A stretch of 22,963 nt of DNA from an uncultured Loktanella sp. (GTDB lineage: Bacteria; Pseudomonadota; Alphaproteobacteria; Rhodobacterales; Rhodobacteraceae), in contig CAJXTP010000015.1 of assembly GCA_913061335.1 (NCBI GenBank), forward strand, positions 1-22,963, given 5' to 3'. The translations under genes and the position numbers were made by a program. Below the pieces are notes generated by a model. That model made no database searches. It was given only the letters and a program-made list of their open reading frames with translations, and had not been told where the DNA came from. This document shows positions 6,868 to 14,799 of this stretch, piece after piece (the stretch's first letter is position 1; each line of letters starts with the position of its first letter).

Positions 6868-8132
6868 AAGCGGACGCGCTCATAATCGGCGGTGGGCTGA
6901 TTGGCATCACAACGGCCCACCGATTGGCCAAACGCGGCTGCTCGGTCGTGTTGGTGGAGGCCAACGAAGATGTCGGTCTCGGTGCCAACTTTGCAAACGG
7001 TGCGATGCTGGTGCCTTCACAGACCATGCCATGGAATTCGCCAGGGATATTACCCACGCTTTTGAGGTCAATCGTGACACAAAATTCCGCACTGCGGATC
7101 AAGCCGAAAGCTATCCCGTCCCTGTTCAAATGGGGCCTACACTTTCTCAAGAACTCAAAGCCGCATCTGCACGAACTCCATACGCGCCGATTGCTAGAAC
7201 TCGCGCTCTTCTCCATGGATGTCTTTGAGGAATACTACAAAGGATACGCAGACCAATTCGAAGCCAAAAAATGTGGCACCATCAAAATCTTCCGCGACCA
7301 ACTAAGTCTGGAAGCCCAGATCAGATCCAATCGTCACCTCAGTGAGGTTGGGCTAGATTGGGAGGCACTAACGCCTGATCAAACTGTTGAGGCTGAGCCG
7401 CACCTTCAAGCGCTGGCCCCGCAGCTGGCAGGCGGAATTCGTTTTTCCGCTGATGTGGTGGCGGACTCGCGAAAATTCTGTCAAATCCTCCGCGATGACC
7501 TCGTCGCTTCTGGTCAGATAATACATGTTAGTTGCCAAGCCAATGAACTGCTGATGTCAGGCGACAGGGTCATCGGCGCGCGTACAACAATCGGAGATAT
7601 TCGGGCGAAGAATACCATTCTGGCCCTAGGGGCCAATACAAGAAAATTGGCTGCAAACGACGCAAGATCAATCTTGGTGCGCCCCGTCAAAGGGTACTCG
7701 GTCACATACGATACAACCGGCGTCAACGATCTGCCTTCGTATCCTGTTATCGACGAAGGGATGCATGTTGGGATTGTTCCAATTAATGGCAAATTGCGCG
7801 CAGTTGGAATTGCCGAATTCGCCGGGCATGACGACACTCTAAGCCCCAAAATAATCCGGCAACTCGATCGCCTGACCAAATCCGTTTACCCCAACCTTGC
7901 GCAGACGCTTGACGGCTGCAAGCGAGAGCCATGGACTGGATTCCGCCCGATGAGTGCTGACGGTCTGCCCTATATCGGCGAAACATCCAGCAAGGGGCTT
8001 TGGGTCAATACCGGGCACGGCCATCTGGGTTGGACCCTCGCCACCGGGTCGGCAGAGTTGCTTGCTGATCTCATCATGGGCAAGCCCACACCCTTGGACG
8101 CATCCAGCTATGCAGTAACTCGATCACACTAG
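6864..8132 (+). CDS. DadA-like FAD-dependent D-amino acid/imino acid dehydrogenase
   Basis: DAO-superfamily flavoprotein, 422 residues. The FAD-binding motif GGGLIG lies at residues 9-14 and Glu32 closes the Rossmann strand (VVLVEANE). The DadA-type PVKGYSVT segment and the C-terminal GFRPMSADGLPYIGE and GHGHLGWTLATG motifs are all present. Family members oxidise the C-N bond of D-amino acids, D-hydroxyproline or N-methyl amino acids to imines. The start is a GTG overlapping the RidA stop, which gives strong coupling. Imine produced here would be hydrolysed by RidA. Its presence in an operon ending in alpha-ketoglutarate semialdehyde chemistry resembles hydroxyproline catabolism, but no proline-racemase-type epimerase is in the window. 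Confidence 0.85.
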   Translation: MKADALIIGGGLIGITTAHRLAKRGCSVVLVEANEDVGLGANFANGAMLVPSQTMPWNSPGILPTLLRSIVTQNSALRIKPKAIPSLFKWGLHFLKNSKPHLHELHTRRLLELALFSMDVFEEYYKGYADQFEAKKCGTIKIFRDQLSLEAQIRSNRHLSEVGLDWEALTPDQTVEAEPHLQALAPQLAGGIRFSADVVADSRKFCQILRDDLVASGQIIHVSCQANELLMSGDRVIGARTTIGDIRAKNTILALGANTRKLAANDARSILVRPVKGYSVTYDTTGVNDLPSYPVIDEGMHVGIVPINGKLRAVGIAEFAGHDDTLSPKIIRQLDRLTKSVYPNLAQTLDGCKREPWTGFRPMSADGLPYIGETSSKGLWVNTGHGHLGWTLATGSAELLADLIMGKPTPLDASSYAVTRSH

Positions 8133-8163
8133 ACCGAAGATAAACCTACCGGAAGACAAGATC

Positions 8164-9306
8164 ATGAAAATAAAAGATATTCGCCTCACGCGGCTCTTTT
8201 CCAAGTTCAAGACGCCCTATGTCTGGGCCATGGGCAAGAATCTTGGTCAAACAACAATCCTGGTTGAGGTCGAAACGGATGCGGGCGTCGTCGGCTACGG
8301 TGAAACCACCCCGACGATGACGTCCCCAGAGGCGATCCATACGTTCTTACTAACCGCTAAAACGGTCCTGCTGGGGCAGCCCATCACTCAGATCACCGAT
8401 TTGATGAAACAGCTCTTTACGCAAAATTTTGGACATCACTACGCCAGCCAATGTCATCCAAGAATAGGCAATATTGCGTTTGCAGGAGTTGAATTGGCCC
8501 TTTGGGACGCGCTTGGCAAATCGGTGGGTCTGCCGGTTCATGCCCTGTTGGGTGGGAAGGTCCATGACACAGTGAGTTTCATGGGGTTTGTCCAGGGAGA
8601 CAGTACGGAAGAGGTTGCAGCACATGCCAGTCAGTTGGTGCAGGACGGCTTTGAAGTGATTTACCTCAAGGCCGGACACACCAACGATAAAGATATGGCC
8701 AATGTCGAAGCTGTCAGAAAGGCAATTGGCAACAAGCGACTTCGGATCGACCCGAATGAGGCCTGGGATTTGATGGAGGCCCAGGTGATGATCAATAAGC
8801 TCGCCAAGTATGATCTCGAGATGGTTGAACAGCCGATGTCGGCGATTGCCGGCGTTCCGGCATTGAAGGCATTGAAACAATCCTGCTCAGTCCCAATTGC
8901 CGCCGACCAGTCCGTGTTCACACTAGAGGAGGCTCACTCGATGTGCTCCAGTGGTGCGGCAAGCCTGCTGACTGTGGGTCTGCACGAAACTGGAGGTATT
9001 CTTGGGTTCCGCCGCGTCGCTGCGATAGCTCAGGTGTTCGACATCAACGTGTGTATTCACGGTGTTTGGGAGACCGGAATTACCACCTGCGCCTCGATAC
9101 AAGCTGCGTCGGGTGTTCCTAATTTGGATGATGGCAATCAGATCATGTGGCAGCTCCTGCAAGAGGACATCGTCGAAAGCCCGGATCTGACGCCAAATGC
9201 CGGGAAAATTCCGGTCATGTCCACCCCTGGTCTTGGATTTACCCTGAACGAGGACGCCGTTGGTCGGGCCGCAGAAGCCTACGGCAAGAAGAATGGTTTG
9301 GGGTAA
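8164..9306 (+). CDS. Enolase-superfamily (mandelate racemase/muconate lactonizing type) enzyme with atypical active site
   Basis: 380 residues with the N-terminal capping domain and C-terminal barrel of the family. Metal ligands are clear: Asp196 (RIDPNEAW), Glu222 (MVEQP) and Asp248 (AADQS). The catalytic positions are unusual. The second-strand KxK motif is YxK (Tyr167-Leu-Lys169). The sixth-strand Lys of muconate-lactonizing-type enzymes and the Asp of the mandelate-racemase dyad both align to Gly272. His299 (CIHG) sits where the seventh-strand His would be. The reaction is therefore not predictable: dehydratase or epimerase of a sugar acid or hydroxyproline-like compound are options. It lies between the DadA-like gene and the aminotransferase remnant. 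Confidence 0.85.
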   Translation: MKIKDIRLTRLFSKFKTPYVWAMGKNLGQTTILVEVETDAGVVGYGETTPTMTSPEAIHTFLLTAKTVLLGQPITQITDLMKQLFTQNFGHHYASQCHPRIGNIAFAGVELALWDALGKSVGLPVHALLGGKVHDTVSFMGFVQGDSTEEVAAHASQLVQDGFEVIYLKAGHTNDKDMANVEAVRKAIGNKRLRIDPNEAWDLMEAQVMINKLAKYDLEMVEQPMSAIAGVPALKALKQSCSVPIAADQSVFTLEEAHSMCSSGAASLLTVGLHETGGILGFRRVAAIAQVFDINVCIHGVWETGITTCASIQAASGVPNLDDGNQIMWQLLQEDIVESPDLTPNAGKIPVMSTPGLGFTLNEDAVGRAAEAYGKKNGLG

Positions 9307-9307
9307 C

Positions 9308-9589
9308 ATGATAGCATTGCACGACAATTCACCTGCGGTCGTAGCGCCCGGCATTTATCCAAAATGGATGCGACCCTCAAAACGCCGGGCCCCTGATGGC
9401 GCCTTCTATTGCTTCTTTCGGGTTGACGGGCTTACCGACAGCTTCGCCGCGGCAGGTGAAATCCTTGAGCAAACCAAAGCCGGGCTGGCGCCTGGGGTGG
9501 CATTCGGCCCCAGGGAGAAGGTTATCTGCAATGGGCACACCAATGAAATCGCGTTGATGGGAGAGTTTCTGATCGGGGGATGCACATGA
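9308..9589 (+). pseudogene. Remnant of a class I/II aminotransferase (C-terminal part, frameshifted)
   Basis: This 93-codon frame carries an aminotransferase C-terminal signature: PDGAFYCFFRVDGLTDS, then AGLAPGVAFGP. A full enzyme has about 390 residues, so the N-terminal three quarters, including the PLP lysine, are missing. After AFGP the frame becomes unrelated. Reading the same DNA in another frame gives QGEGYLQWAHQ and then a stop, which restores the expected GEGYL motif, so a frameshift and a nonsense change have occurred. It starts one base after the previous stop and its TGA overlaps the next ATG. It may survive only as a translational coupler for the XylX-like gene. Confidence 0.8.
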
Positions 9590-10734
9590 ATTTCGATCTT
9601 CCCAAAGACGGTTGCTTTGTGTTGCGCGTCTGGAACCCGCAGCACAATGGCCCTGCCGTTTGTCATTTGCGTGATGGGCAACTTGTTGATGTCACCTCAA
9701 ATGAGGTACCAACCGTGCGGGACTTGCTGGAACGCAGCGACGCGGTTCAATGGCTAAAAGTGGCACCGGGTGCCCCGCTTTGCTCTTTAGAAGAACTGGC
9801 AGATAATTCACGCGAGGTGCCGGACACCTCACGCCCATATATCCTTTCGCCGTCAGATTTTCAGCCAATCAAAGCCTGTGGTGTTACCTTTGCCGCTTCA
9901 ATGCTTGAGCGTGTTATCGAAGAACAGGCCCGTGGTGATGAAAGTAAGGCAGCAGCCATCCGTGAAACTTGCACCGCGATCATTGGTGACAGCCTTGGGG
10001 ATGTGAAGCCAGGCTCGGATCTGGCAATGGCCTTGAAAGAGGCGTTGATCAAACAAGGTGCGTGGTCGCAATATCTGGAAGTTGGGATTGGGCCTGATGC
10101 AGAGGTTTTCTCTAAAGCACAATCGTTGTCTGCGGTTGGCAGAGGTGCCAGTGTTGGGCTTCATCCGATTTCCACATGGAACAACCCCGAGCCAGAAGTT
10201 GTGCTTGCGGTGAATTCAAGCGGTGAAATTCAGGGGGCAACGCTCGGAAACGACGTGAACCTGCGGGATGTCGAGGGGCGCTCGGCGCTGCTGCTTGGTA
10301 AGGCCAAAGATAACAATGCCTCTTGCGCTCTTGGTCCTGCGATACGCTTGTTTGATGATAGTTTTTCTCTGGATGACGTACGAAAGGTCCAGGTAACTCT
10401 ACACGTCGAAGGCGAAGACGGATTTGCCATGGACGGTCATAGTTCGATGGCTGAAATCAGTCGGGACCCCTCAGACCTTGTTCGACAGACATATGGGGCG
10501 CATCACCAGTATCCAGATGGGTTTATGCTGATGATGGGCACGTTATTCGCACCAACACAGGATCGCGATACCAAAGGTGGTGGCTTCACGCACAAGCTTG
10601 GGGATGTGGTCACGATTTCCAATCCTCAACTTGGCTCCCTGACCAACACTGTACGACTTTCGACGGAATGTTCCCCCTGGGTGTTCGGCCCGACGCATCT
10701 GATGCGAAACCTTGCCCAGCGTGGCTTACTTTGA
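9586..10734 (+). CDS. XylX-like 2-keto-3-deoxy-D-pentonate dehydratase (FAH superfamily)
   Basis: Predicted to dehydrate 2-keto-3-deoxy-D-xylonate/arabinonate to alpha-ketoglutarate semialdehyde (Weimberg-type step). 382 residues, matching Caulobacter XylX in length and in remembered landmarks: GVTFAASMLERVIEEQARGD (residues 99-118), KQGAWSQYLEVGIGPDAEVF, NNPEPEVVL with metal-binding Glu202/Glu204, GNDVNLRDVEGRSALLLGKA (221-240), and the C-terminal PDGFMLMMGTLFAPTQDRD. I chose ATG 9586 because it overlaps the preceding stop (ATGA) and has GGGGG six bases upstream; ATG 9580 is the alternative. The product feeds the following dehydrogenase gene. Confidence 0.88.
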   Translation: MNFDLPKDGCFVLRVWNPQHNGPAVCHLRDGQLVDVTSNEVPTVRDLLERSDAVQWLKVAPGAPLCSLEELADNSREVPDTSRPYILSPSDFQPIKACGVTFAASMLERVIEEQARGDESKAAAIRETCTAIIGDSLGDVKPGSDLAMALKEALIKQGAWSQYLEVGIGPDAEVFSKAQSLSAVGRGASVGLHPISTWNNPEPEVVLAVNSSGEIQGATLGNDVNLRDVEGRSALLLGKAKDNNASCALGPAIRLFDDSFSLDDVRKVQVTLHVEGEDGFAMDGHSSMAEISRDPSDLVRQTYGAHHQYPDGFMLMMGTLFAPTQDRDTKGGGFTHKLGDVVTISNPQLGSLTNTVRLSTECSPWVFGPTHLMRNLAQRGLL

Positions 10735-10747
10735 ACGGAGAGCAGTT

Positions 10748-12262
10748 ATGCTAAACGGAAAACATCTGATTGCCGGTGACTGGGTTGCCGCAGAAACCAC
10801 ATTTCAATCGGAACCTGCCCATGGAGAGGCTCATTTCTTTGCTGTCGGCACACCCGAACTTGTGGACCAGGCTTGTAATGCGGCTGAGGAGGCCTTCTGG
10901 AGCTTTGGCTATTCATCACGGGAAACCCGGGCCGCGCTTCTGAACCGCATTGCGGACGAGATTGATGTTCTTGGTGATGAGATTACAAAAATCGGCTCCG
11001 AGGAAACCGGCCTGCCTGAAGCGCGCCTGATTGGCGAACGTGGGCGGACAACTGGACAGTTGCGTCTTTTTGCAGAACATATTTTGGCGGGGGGCTATCT
11101 GGACCGCCGCTTTGATGGGGCCCTGCCTGATCGCCAGCCGCTGCCGCGTCCTGAGTTGCAGATGGTACAGCGCCCGATCGGTCCGGTTGCGGTGTTTGGG
11201 GCGTCAAACTTCCCATTAGCATTCTCTACTGCTGGTGGTGATACCGCTGCAGCGTTGGCCGCTGGTTGTCCGGTTGTCGTGAAAGGACATTCAGCCCACC
11301 CCGGTACTGGTGAACTGGTTGCGCAAGCCGTCGACACAGCGATTAAAGCTCTTGGTCTGCCTGCCGGAATATTTAGCCTGATACAGGGTGGCAAACGAGA
11401 AGTTGGCACGGCACTGGTGCAGCACCCGCTGATTAAGGCGGTTGGCTTTACTGGGTCTTTGGGTGGTGGTCGCGCACTCTTTGATCTGTGTGCAGCACGC
11501 GAAGAGCCCATTCCATTCTTTGGTGAACTGGGGTCGGTCAATCCGATGTTCCTGCTGCCTTCTGCGTTGCTCTCTCACGCAGAAGACATCGGCGCAGGCT
11601 GGGCAGCGTCCCTGACTATGGGCGCTGGTCAGTTCTGCACCAATCCGGGCATTGCTGTTGTACAGGCGGGTGCGGATGCGGATCGTTTCATAAAGGCAGC
11701 CGTTGATGCATTGGAACAGGCCGCTGCACAAACGATGCTCACCGATGGCATTGCAAGTGCTTATCGGTCTGGACGAGACCGCATTCGGGTCGCGAAGGGC
11801 GTTCAGGAGATCCTGACATCCACTTGTGATCTGCGTAATGCGACGCCGTATCTGTTCCAGGCCACAGCACGGGAATGGTTGGAAAATGACGTCCTGGCAG
11901 AGGAAGTATTTGGGCCTCTCGGGATGATTGTTGTTGCCGAAACAACAGACGAAGTCATTCAGGTCGCAAAGAGTCTGAAAGGTCAGTTGACTTGTACGTT
12001 GCACCTTGAAGCTGGCGATACTGAAGAAGCTGCCAAACTGGTGCCAATTCTGGAACGCAAAGCTGGTCGCGTTTTGGCAAATGGTTATCCGACCGGTGTG
12101 GAAGTCAGCGATACGATGGTTCATGGCGGTCCATATCCCGCATCCACCAATTTCGGTGCGACCTCTGTTGGCACAATGTCCATCCGCCGCTTCCTGCGCC
12201 CCGTTTGTTATCAAAACATTCCTGCTGAGCTTATGCCGCAGGATCTTCAGAAGGACATCTAA
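10748..12262 (+). CDS. Alpha-ketoglutarate semialdehyde dehydrogenase (NAD(P)+), ALDH superfamily
   Basis: Oxidises alpha-ketoglutarate semialdehyde (2,5-dioxopentanoate) to alpha-ketoglutarate for the TCA cycle. 504 residues. ALDH landmarks are Asn154 (GASNFP), Lys179 (VVVKGHSAHP), Glu260 (FFGELGSVNP) and nucleophile Cys297 (GQFCTNPG). The GELGSVNP and VKGHSAHP forms are those of the longer KGSADH group found in pentose and hydroxyproline pathways. The start is ATG 10748, preceded by GGAG; an upstream ATG at 10712 lies inside the XylX-like gene and adds a tail unlike the family. It stops one base before the next gene. Substrate assignment relies on the two flanking dehydratases as well as the motif type. 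Confidence 0.9.
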   Translation: MLNGKHLIAGDWVAAETTFQSEPAHGEAHFFAVGTPELVDQACNAAEEAFWSFGYSSRETRAALLNRIADEIDVLGDEITKIGSEETGLPEARLIGERGRTTGQLRLFAEHILAGGYLDRRFDGALPDRQPLPRPELQMVQRPIGPVAVFGASNFPLAFSTAGGDTAAALAAGCPVVVKGHSAHPGTGELVAQAVDTAIKALGLPAGIFSLIQGGKREVGTALVQHPLIKAVGFTGSLGGGRALFDLCAAREEPIPFFGELGSVNPMFLLPSALLSHAEDIGAGWAASLTMGAGQFCTNPGIAVVQAGADADRFIKAAVDALEQAAAQTMLTDGIASAYRSGRDRIRVAKGVQEILTSTCDLRNATPYLFQATAREWLENDVLAEEVFGPLGMIVVAETTDEVIQVAKSLKGQLTCTLHLEAGDTEEAAKLVPILERKAGRVLANGYPTGVEVSDTMVHGGPYPASTNFGATSVGTMSIRRFLRPVCYQNIPAELMPQDLQKDI

Positions 12263-12263
12263 A

Positions 12264-13178
12264 ATGACCATAAACTACAAAGGCATATGGCCTGTTGCAC
12301 CGGTTGCGTTTAATCCTGATGGGACCCTGGATCTTGAGGGATCTAAGCGAGTTCTTGATTTCTTGATCGACGCGGGCGTTGATGGAGTTTGCATTCTGGC
12401 GAATTATTCTGAGCAGTTTGTGTTGGCGGATGAAGAGCGTGAAGTGCTGACGCGCCTTTCGCTTGAACATGTGGCCGGGCGTGTTCCAGTAATTGTCACC
12501 ATTAGTCATTACGCGACCCAGATTGCTGTTGAGCGCGCACGTAAGGTCAAAGCGCTTGGTGCGGATGTTGTCATGCTGATGCCGCCCTATCACGGAGCCA
12601 CCCTGCGCGGCACGCCTGATCAGATTTTTGAACAGTTTCAGGCGGTAGGTGAAGTCGGGATTCCTATTATGATCCAGGATGCCCCGATGGCGGGCAACGA
12701 CCTGTCTGTGCCGCTGCTCGTTCGTATGGCTAAAGAAATCAAGATGGTGAAGCTCTTCAAGATTGAGTGCATTCCCGCAACGGGAAAACTGCGAGAGCTG
12801 ATCGCTGCAGGAGGTGATGTGATCGAAGCACCATTTGATGGCGAAGAGGGCATTACTTTGATGGCCGATTTGGATGCAGGGGCTACTGGGACTATGACCT
12901 CCTCGACTATCCCCGATAAAATCCGCCCCATCGTTGTTGCGCACGCAGATGGGGATCGGGAGCAAGCAGCCAGGCTCTACCGAGATGCTTTGCCGGTGAT
13001 CAATTTTGAAAACCGCCAATGTCTGTGGCGGGCGGCTAAAGCGGCTATGGTTGCTGGCGGCGTCATCAAATCTGATTTTGGGCGTCATCCAATTGCTCCG
13101 CTGCATCCCGAGATTCGTGCTGGTCTCATGGATGTGCTGAAGCCATTGAACCCACTGGTTTTGAGTTGGGGAAAATAA
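12264..13178 (+). CDS. 2-keto-3-deoxy-L-arabinonate dehydratase (DHDPS superfamily)
   Basis: Class I (Schiff-base) dehydratase converting 2-keto-3-deoxy-L-arabinonate to alpha-ketoglutarate semialdehyde. 304 residues. The sequence follows, as I recall it, the Azospirillum enzyme (EC 4.2.1.43) closely: CILANYSEQF (about 43-52), LEHVAGRVPVIVT, MPPYHGATLR (106-115), IMIQDAP, LFKIE with the likely Schiff-base Lys166, then DGEEGITLMADLDAGATGTMT. Start ATG 12264 has AAGGA 8 bases upstream; an in-frame ATG at 12006 would extend into the dehydrogenase gene and is rejected. Related hydroxyproline-pathway deaminases share the fold but, from memory, not these motifs. Last gene of module 1; a terminator follows. 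Confidence 0.88.
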   Translation: MTINYKGIWPVAPVAFNPDGTLDLEGSKRVLDFLIDAGVDGVCILANYSEQFVLADEEREVLTRLSLEHVAGRVPVIVTISHYATQIAVERARKVKALGADVVMLMPPYHGATLRGTPDQIFEQFQAVGEVGIPIMIQDAPMAGNDLSVPLLVRMAKEIKMVKLFKIECIPATGKLRELIAAGGDVIEAPFDGEEGITLMADLDAGATGTMTSSTIPDKIRPIVVAHADGDREQAARLYRDALPVINFENRQCLWRAAKAAMVAGGVIKSDFGRHPIAPLHPEIRAGLMDVLKPLNPLVLSWGK

Positions 13179-13668
13179 GAAGCAACCGAGTGGTTGTGTC
13201 TTATAGGAATTCAGACATTGAAAAGGGCGGTCCAAACGGGCCGTCCTTTTAACGTGATTGATAGATCAGATTTTGTGGGGGTCGCTTAGCTTTCCAAACG
13301 ATTTCCAAGGTCCGTTTTGTCCGTATCTTACCAGTTCGTGCAGCTTGCAGCGAAGGTGCCTGAAGAGCCCATCTTTACCATTGTCGATTTGTGCTGCGCG
13401 CGCACGAATCACCGATTCTCGCGGCAATGCAGCAAATCTCGCACAGCGAGACTGAGTAAAAGGCGGTCGTTCGAGCAGTTTGCAGCATTTTTAGGAGTTA
13501 GCCGTGCCTCTACTAGGCTGCATGTAAGTGAAACAACATTCCATTATTCGGGATGAAGGAAAATGTGCATGCGCCAACATAACGCGTCGCACAGCTTTAT
13601 TTCTCTTTGGACAACGGTGCCTAATTCTTGGTTCATCCATAACCTGATCTGGCGTTCGCAGCTAAGCC
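13179..13668. other. Gap between the two modules
   Basis: After the terminator, about 420 bases hold no gene I can support. Short open frames (13258-13455, 13317-13556) lack recognisable motifs and have no convincing ribosome binding site. The stretch looks like neutral or decayed sequence between two units ending tail to tail: module 1 rightward and the second IclR gene leftward. No clear terminator for the IclR gene was seen. Confidence 0.5.
13221..13250 (+). terminator. Rho-independent terminator of module 1
   Basis: AAAAGGGCGGTCC pairs with GGGCCGTCCTTTT through 13 positions, two of them G-U wobbles, around an AAAC loop. The final TTTT ends at 13250. It lies 43 bases after the last stop of the operon. 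Confidence 0.85.
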
Positions 13669-14448
13669 TTAGGCCGTTCCATTGACCTGTTTCCCGATTT
13701 CCTTTGCCGTTGCATGGAATTTATCCAAGACTTCGGCCAATTCGGGCGCCTGGTAGACGTCTATCCGTTCTATGAATGGGCAGGTTAGACATGCGACGGC
13801 ATGGCCAAAAGGATCAAGAATTGGGAATGAAAGATTCGTTGCTCCCTGAACCGTTTGACTGGCTTCGCTGAAGTATCCCTGCTCGCAGATTTTGTGCAAA
13901 AGTGGCTCAAGCTCTGAGTCTGGTAGTTTTTTCTCACCCCTGACAAATTGGTGGTCGTGAACCATCCTGCTGCGTTGTTTTTTGTCCTGAAATGCGGCCA
14001 GAACCAAGCCCGATCCGGTATTATACATGCCAACTACAGCGCCGAGACGCAAAGACAGGCGCCAGTTTCCAGGGGCAGAAAAAGACGATGAGATCACAAC
14101 ATCACCATCCTCCCATACTGCTAGGTGGCAGGATTGTTCTGTCTCAATAGAGGCGGCGCGCATCTTTGGCTCGGCAATATCAAGTAATCTGCGTCTCGGG
14201 GGATGGATGTTTGCTAGATTCAGAAGTTTCAGACTGAGCATGTAACGGTCGCCTTCAGAAGACCGCGTCACATATTTTCGGCGTACAAGCGCATCGAGCA
14301 TCCGAAAAATCTCATTCGCGCTACGCCCTAGACCCTTCGCAATCTCGGCTTGTGACAAGCCCGTTGGCGTTCGGGCCAGATACTCAAGAATATCGAGCCC
14401 TTTTTCTAGGGCGGGTGCCCGGTATTTATCTGAATTTTCTTCCGCCAC
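13669..14448 (-). CDS. IclR-family transcriptional regulator of module 2
   Basis: 259 residues from the preferred GTG at 14448, which has AAGGGG 7 bases upstream; an upstream GTG at 14469 would add 7 residues with a poorer site. The winged HTH (about residues 11-75) contains ALEKGLDILEYLA and the recognition part LSQAEIAKGLGRSANEIFRML, typical of IclR proteins in sugar-acid operons. The effector domain follows, with GAVVGMYNTGSGLVLAA and SFPILDPFGHAVACLTCPF. It is divergent from the second TRAP operon and most likely its regulator. It is clearly different from the first IclR protein in the HTH, so the modules should respond to separate signals. Confidence 0.93.
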   Translation of the reverse strand: MAEENSDKYRAPALEKGLDILEYLARTPTGLSQAEIAKGLGRSANEIFRMLDALVRRKYVTRSSEGDRYMLSLKLLNLANIHPPRRRLLDIAEPKMRAASIETEQSCHLAVWEDGDVVISSSFSAPGNWRLSLRLGAVVGMYNTGSGLVLAAFQDKKQRSRMVHDHQFVRGEKKLPDSELEPLLHKICEQGYFSEASQTVQGATNLSFPILDPFGHAVACLTCPFIERIDVYQAPELAEVLDKFHATAKEIGKQVNGTA

Positions 14449-14469
14449 TGAAATACCCCTTTCGTTCAC

Positions 14470-14481
14470 CTAATACATTAG
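14470..14481. promoter_or_regulatory. Palindrome just upstream of module 2 iclR
   Basis: CTAAT-AC-ATTAG is a perfect palindrome, 22 bases before the preferred start of the IclR gene. It could be an autoregulatory operator or contain the regulator's own -10 box. It is short, so chance is possible. Confidence 0.3.
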
Positions 14482-14609
14482 CTGAGTTGTCCATAGTTGC
14501 GTAGCCCTTTCAGTTCCAGTGGCGAGTGGTTGTTGATCTCCCCGCGGCGTGGCGTGACCTTGCTTAGAGATTGAAAACGCAGATGGGGTTCAATCCGAAG
14601 GTCATTTAT

Positions 14610-14637
14610 TTGTAAAGTAAATCTTTATATATAAAAT
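14610..14637 (+). promoter_or_regulatory. Likely promoter of module 2 operon
   Basis: TTGTAA (14610-14615) and TAAAAT (14632-14637) are spaced by 16 bases in the only strongly AT-rich patch of the gap. The perfect 12-base palindrome TTTATATATAAA (14624-14635) overlaps the -10. A tandem 7-base repeat, CGGAAAC/GGGAAAC at 14647-14660, lies near the expected transcription start. The last two are candidate regulator sites. Confidence 0.5.
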
Positions 14638-14799
14638 AATGATGGACGGAAACGGGAAACGGATGTACCAATTACAGACAATTCTGATTCGTCGGCTATT
14701 GCTGTCGGTGAAAATGATGCTGCTGAAAGTCTGTTGCTGGGGACGGAGCCTCAACGCCGACAAAGCAGCTGTACTGACATCTTCTGGGAGGAAAAATAG

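Larger units (their letters stand above)
14449..14799. other. Divergent intergenic region with long 5' leader
   Basis: It separates iclR and dctP of module 2. Besides the promoter and palindromes listed, if transcription starts near 14645 the dctP mRNA has a leader of about 155 bases. I see no known riboswitch core in it. The dctP ribosome binding site GGGAGG lies at 14786-14791. Confidence 0.5.

Noticed and set aside
12006..12263. In-frame N-terminal extension of the DHDPS-family gene
   Set aside because: It overlaps the dehydrogenase gene by over 250 bases; the family starts at MTINYKGIWP, which has its own ribosome binding site.
11291..12271. 326-codon open frame antisense to the semialdehyde dehydrogenase gene
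   Set aside because: It lies wholly opposite an ALDH gene with all catalytic motifs, and its translation has no recognisable domain.
6864..13178. A complete hydroxyproline degradation operon
   Set aside because: No proline-racemase-type epimerase is present, and the DHDPS-family protein carries motifs of the keto-deoxy-arabinonate dehydratase instead of the pyrroline-carboxylate deaminase.
12231..13235. 334-codon open frame antisense to the keto-deoxy-arabinonate dehydratase gene
   Set aside because: Shadow of a clear DHDPS-family gene; the Cys/His/Arg-rich translation has no family pattern.
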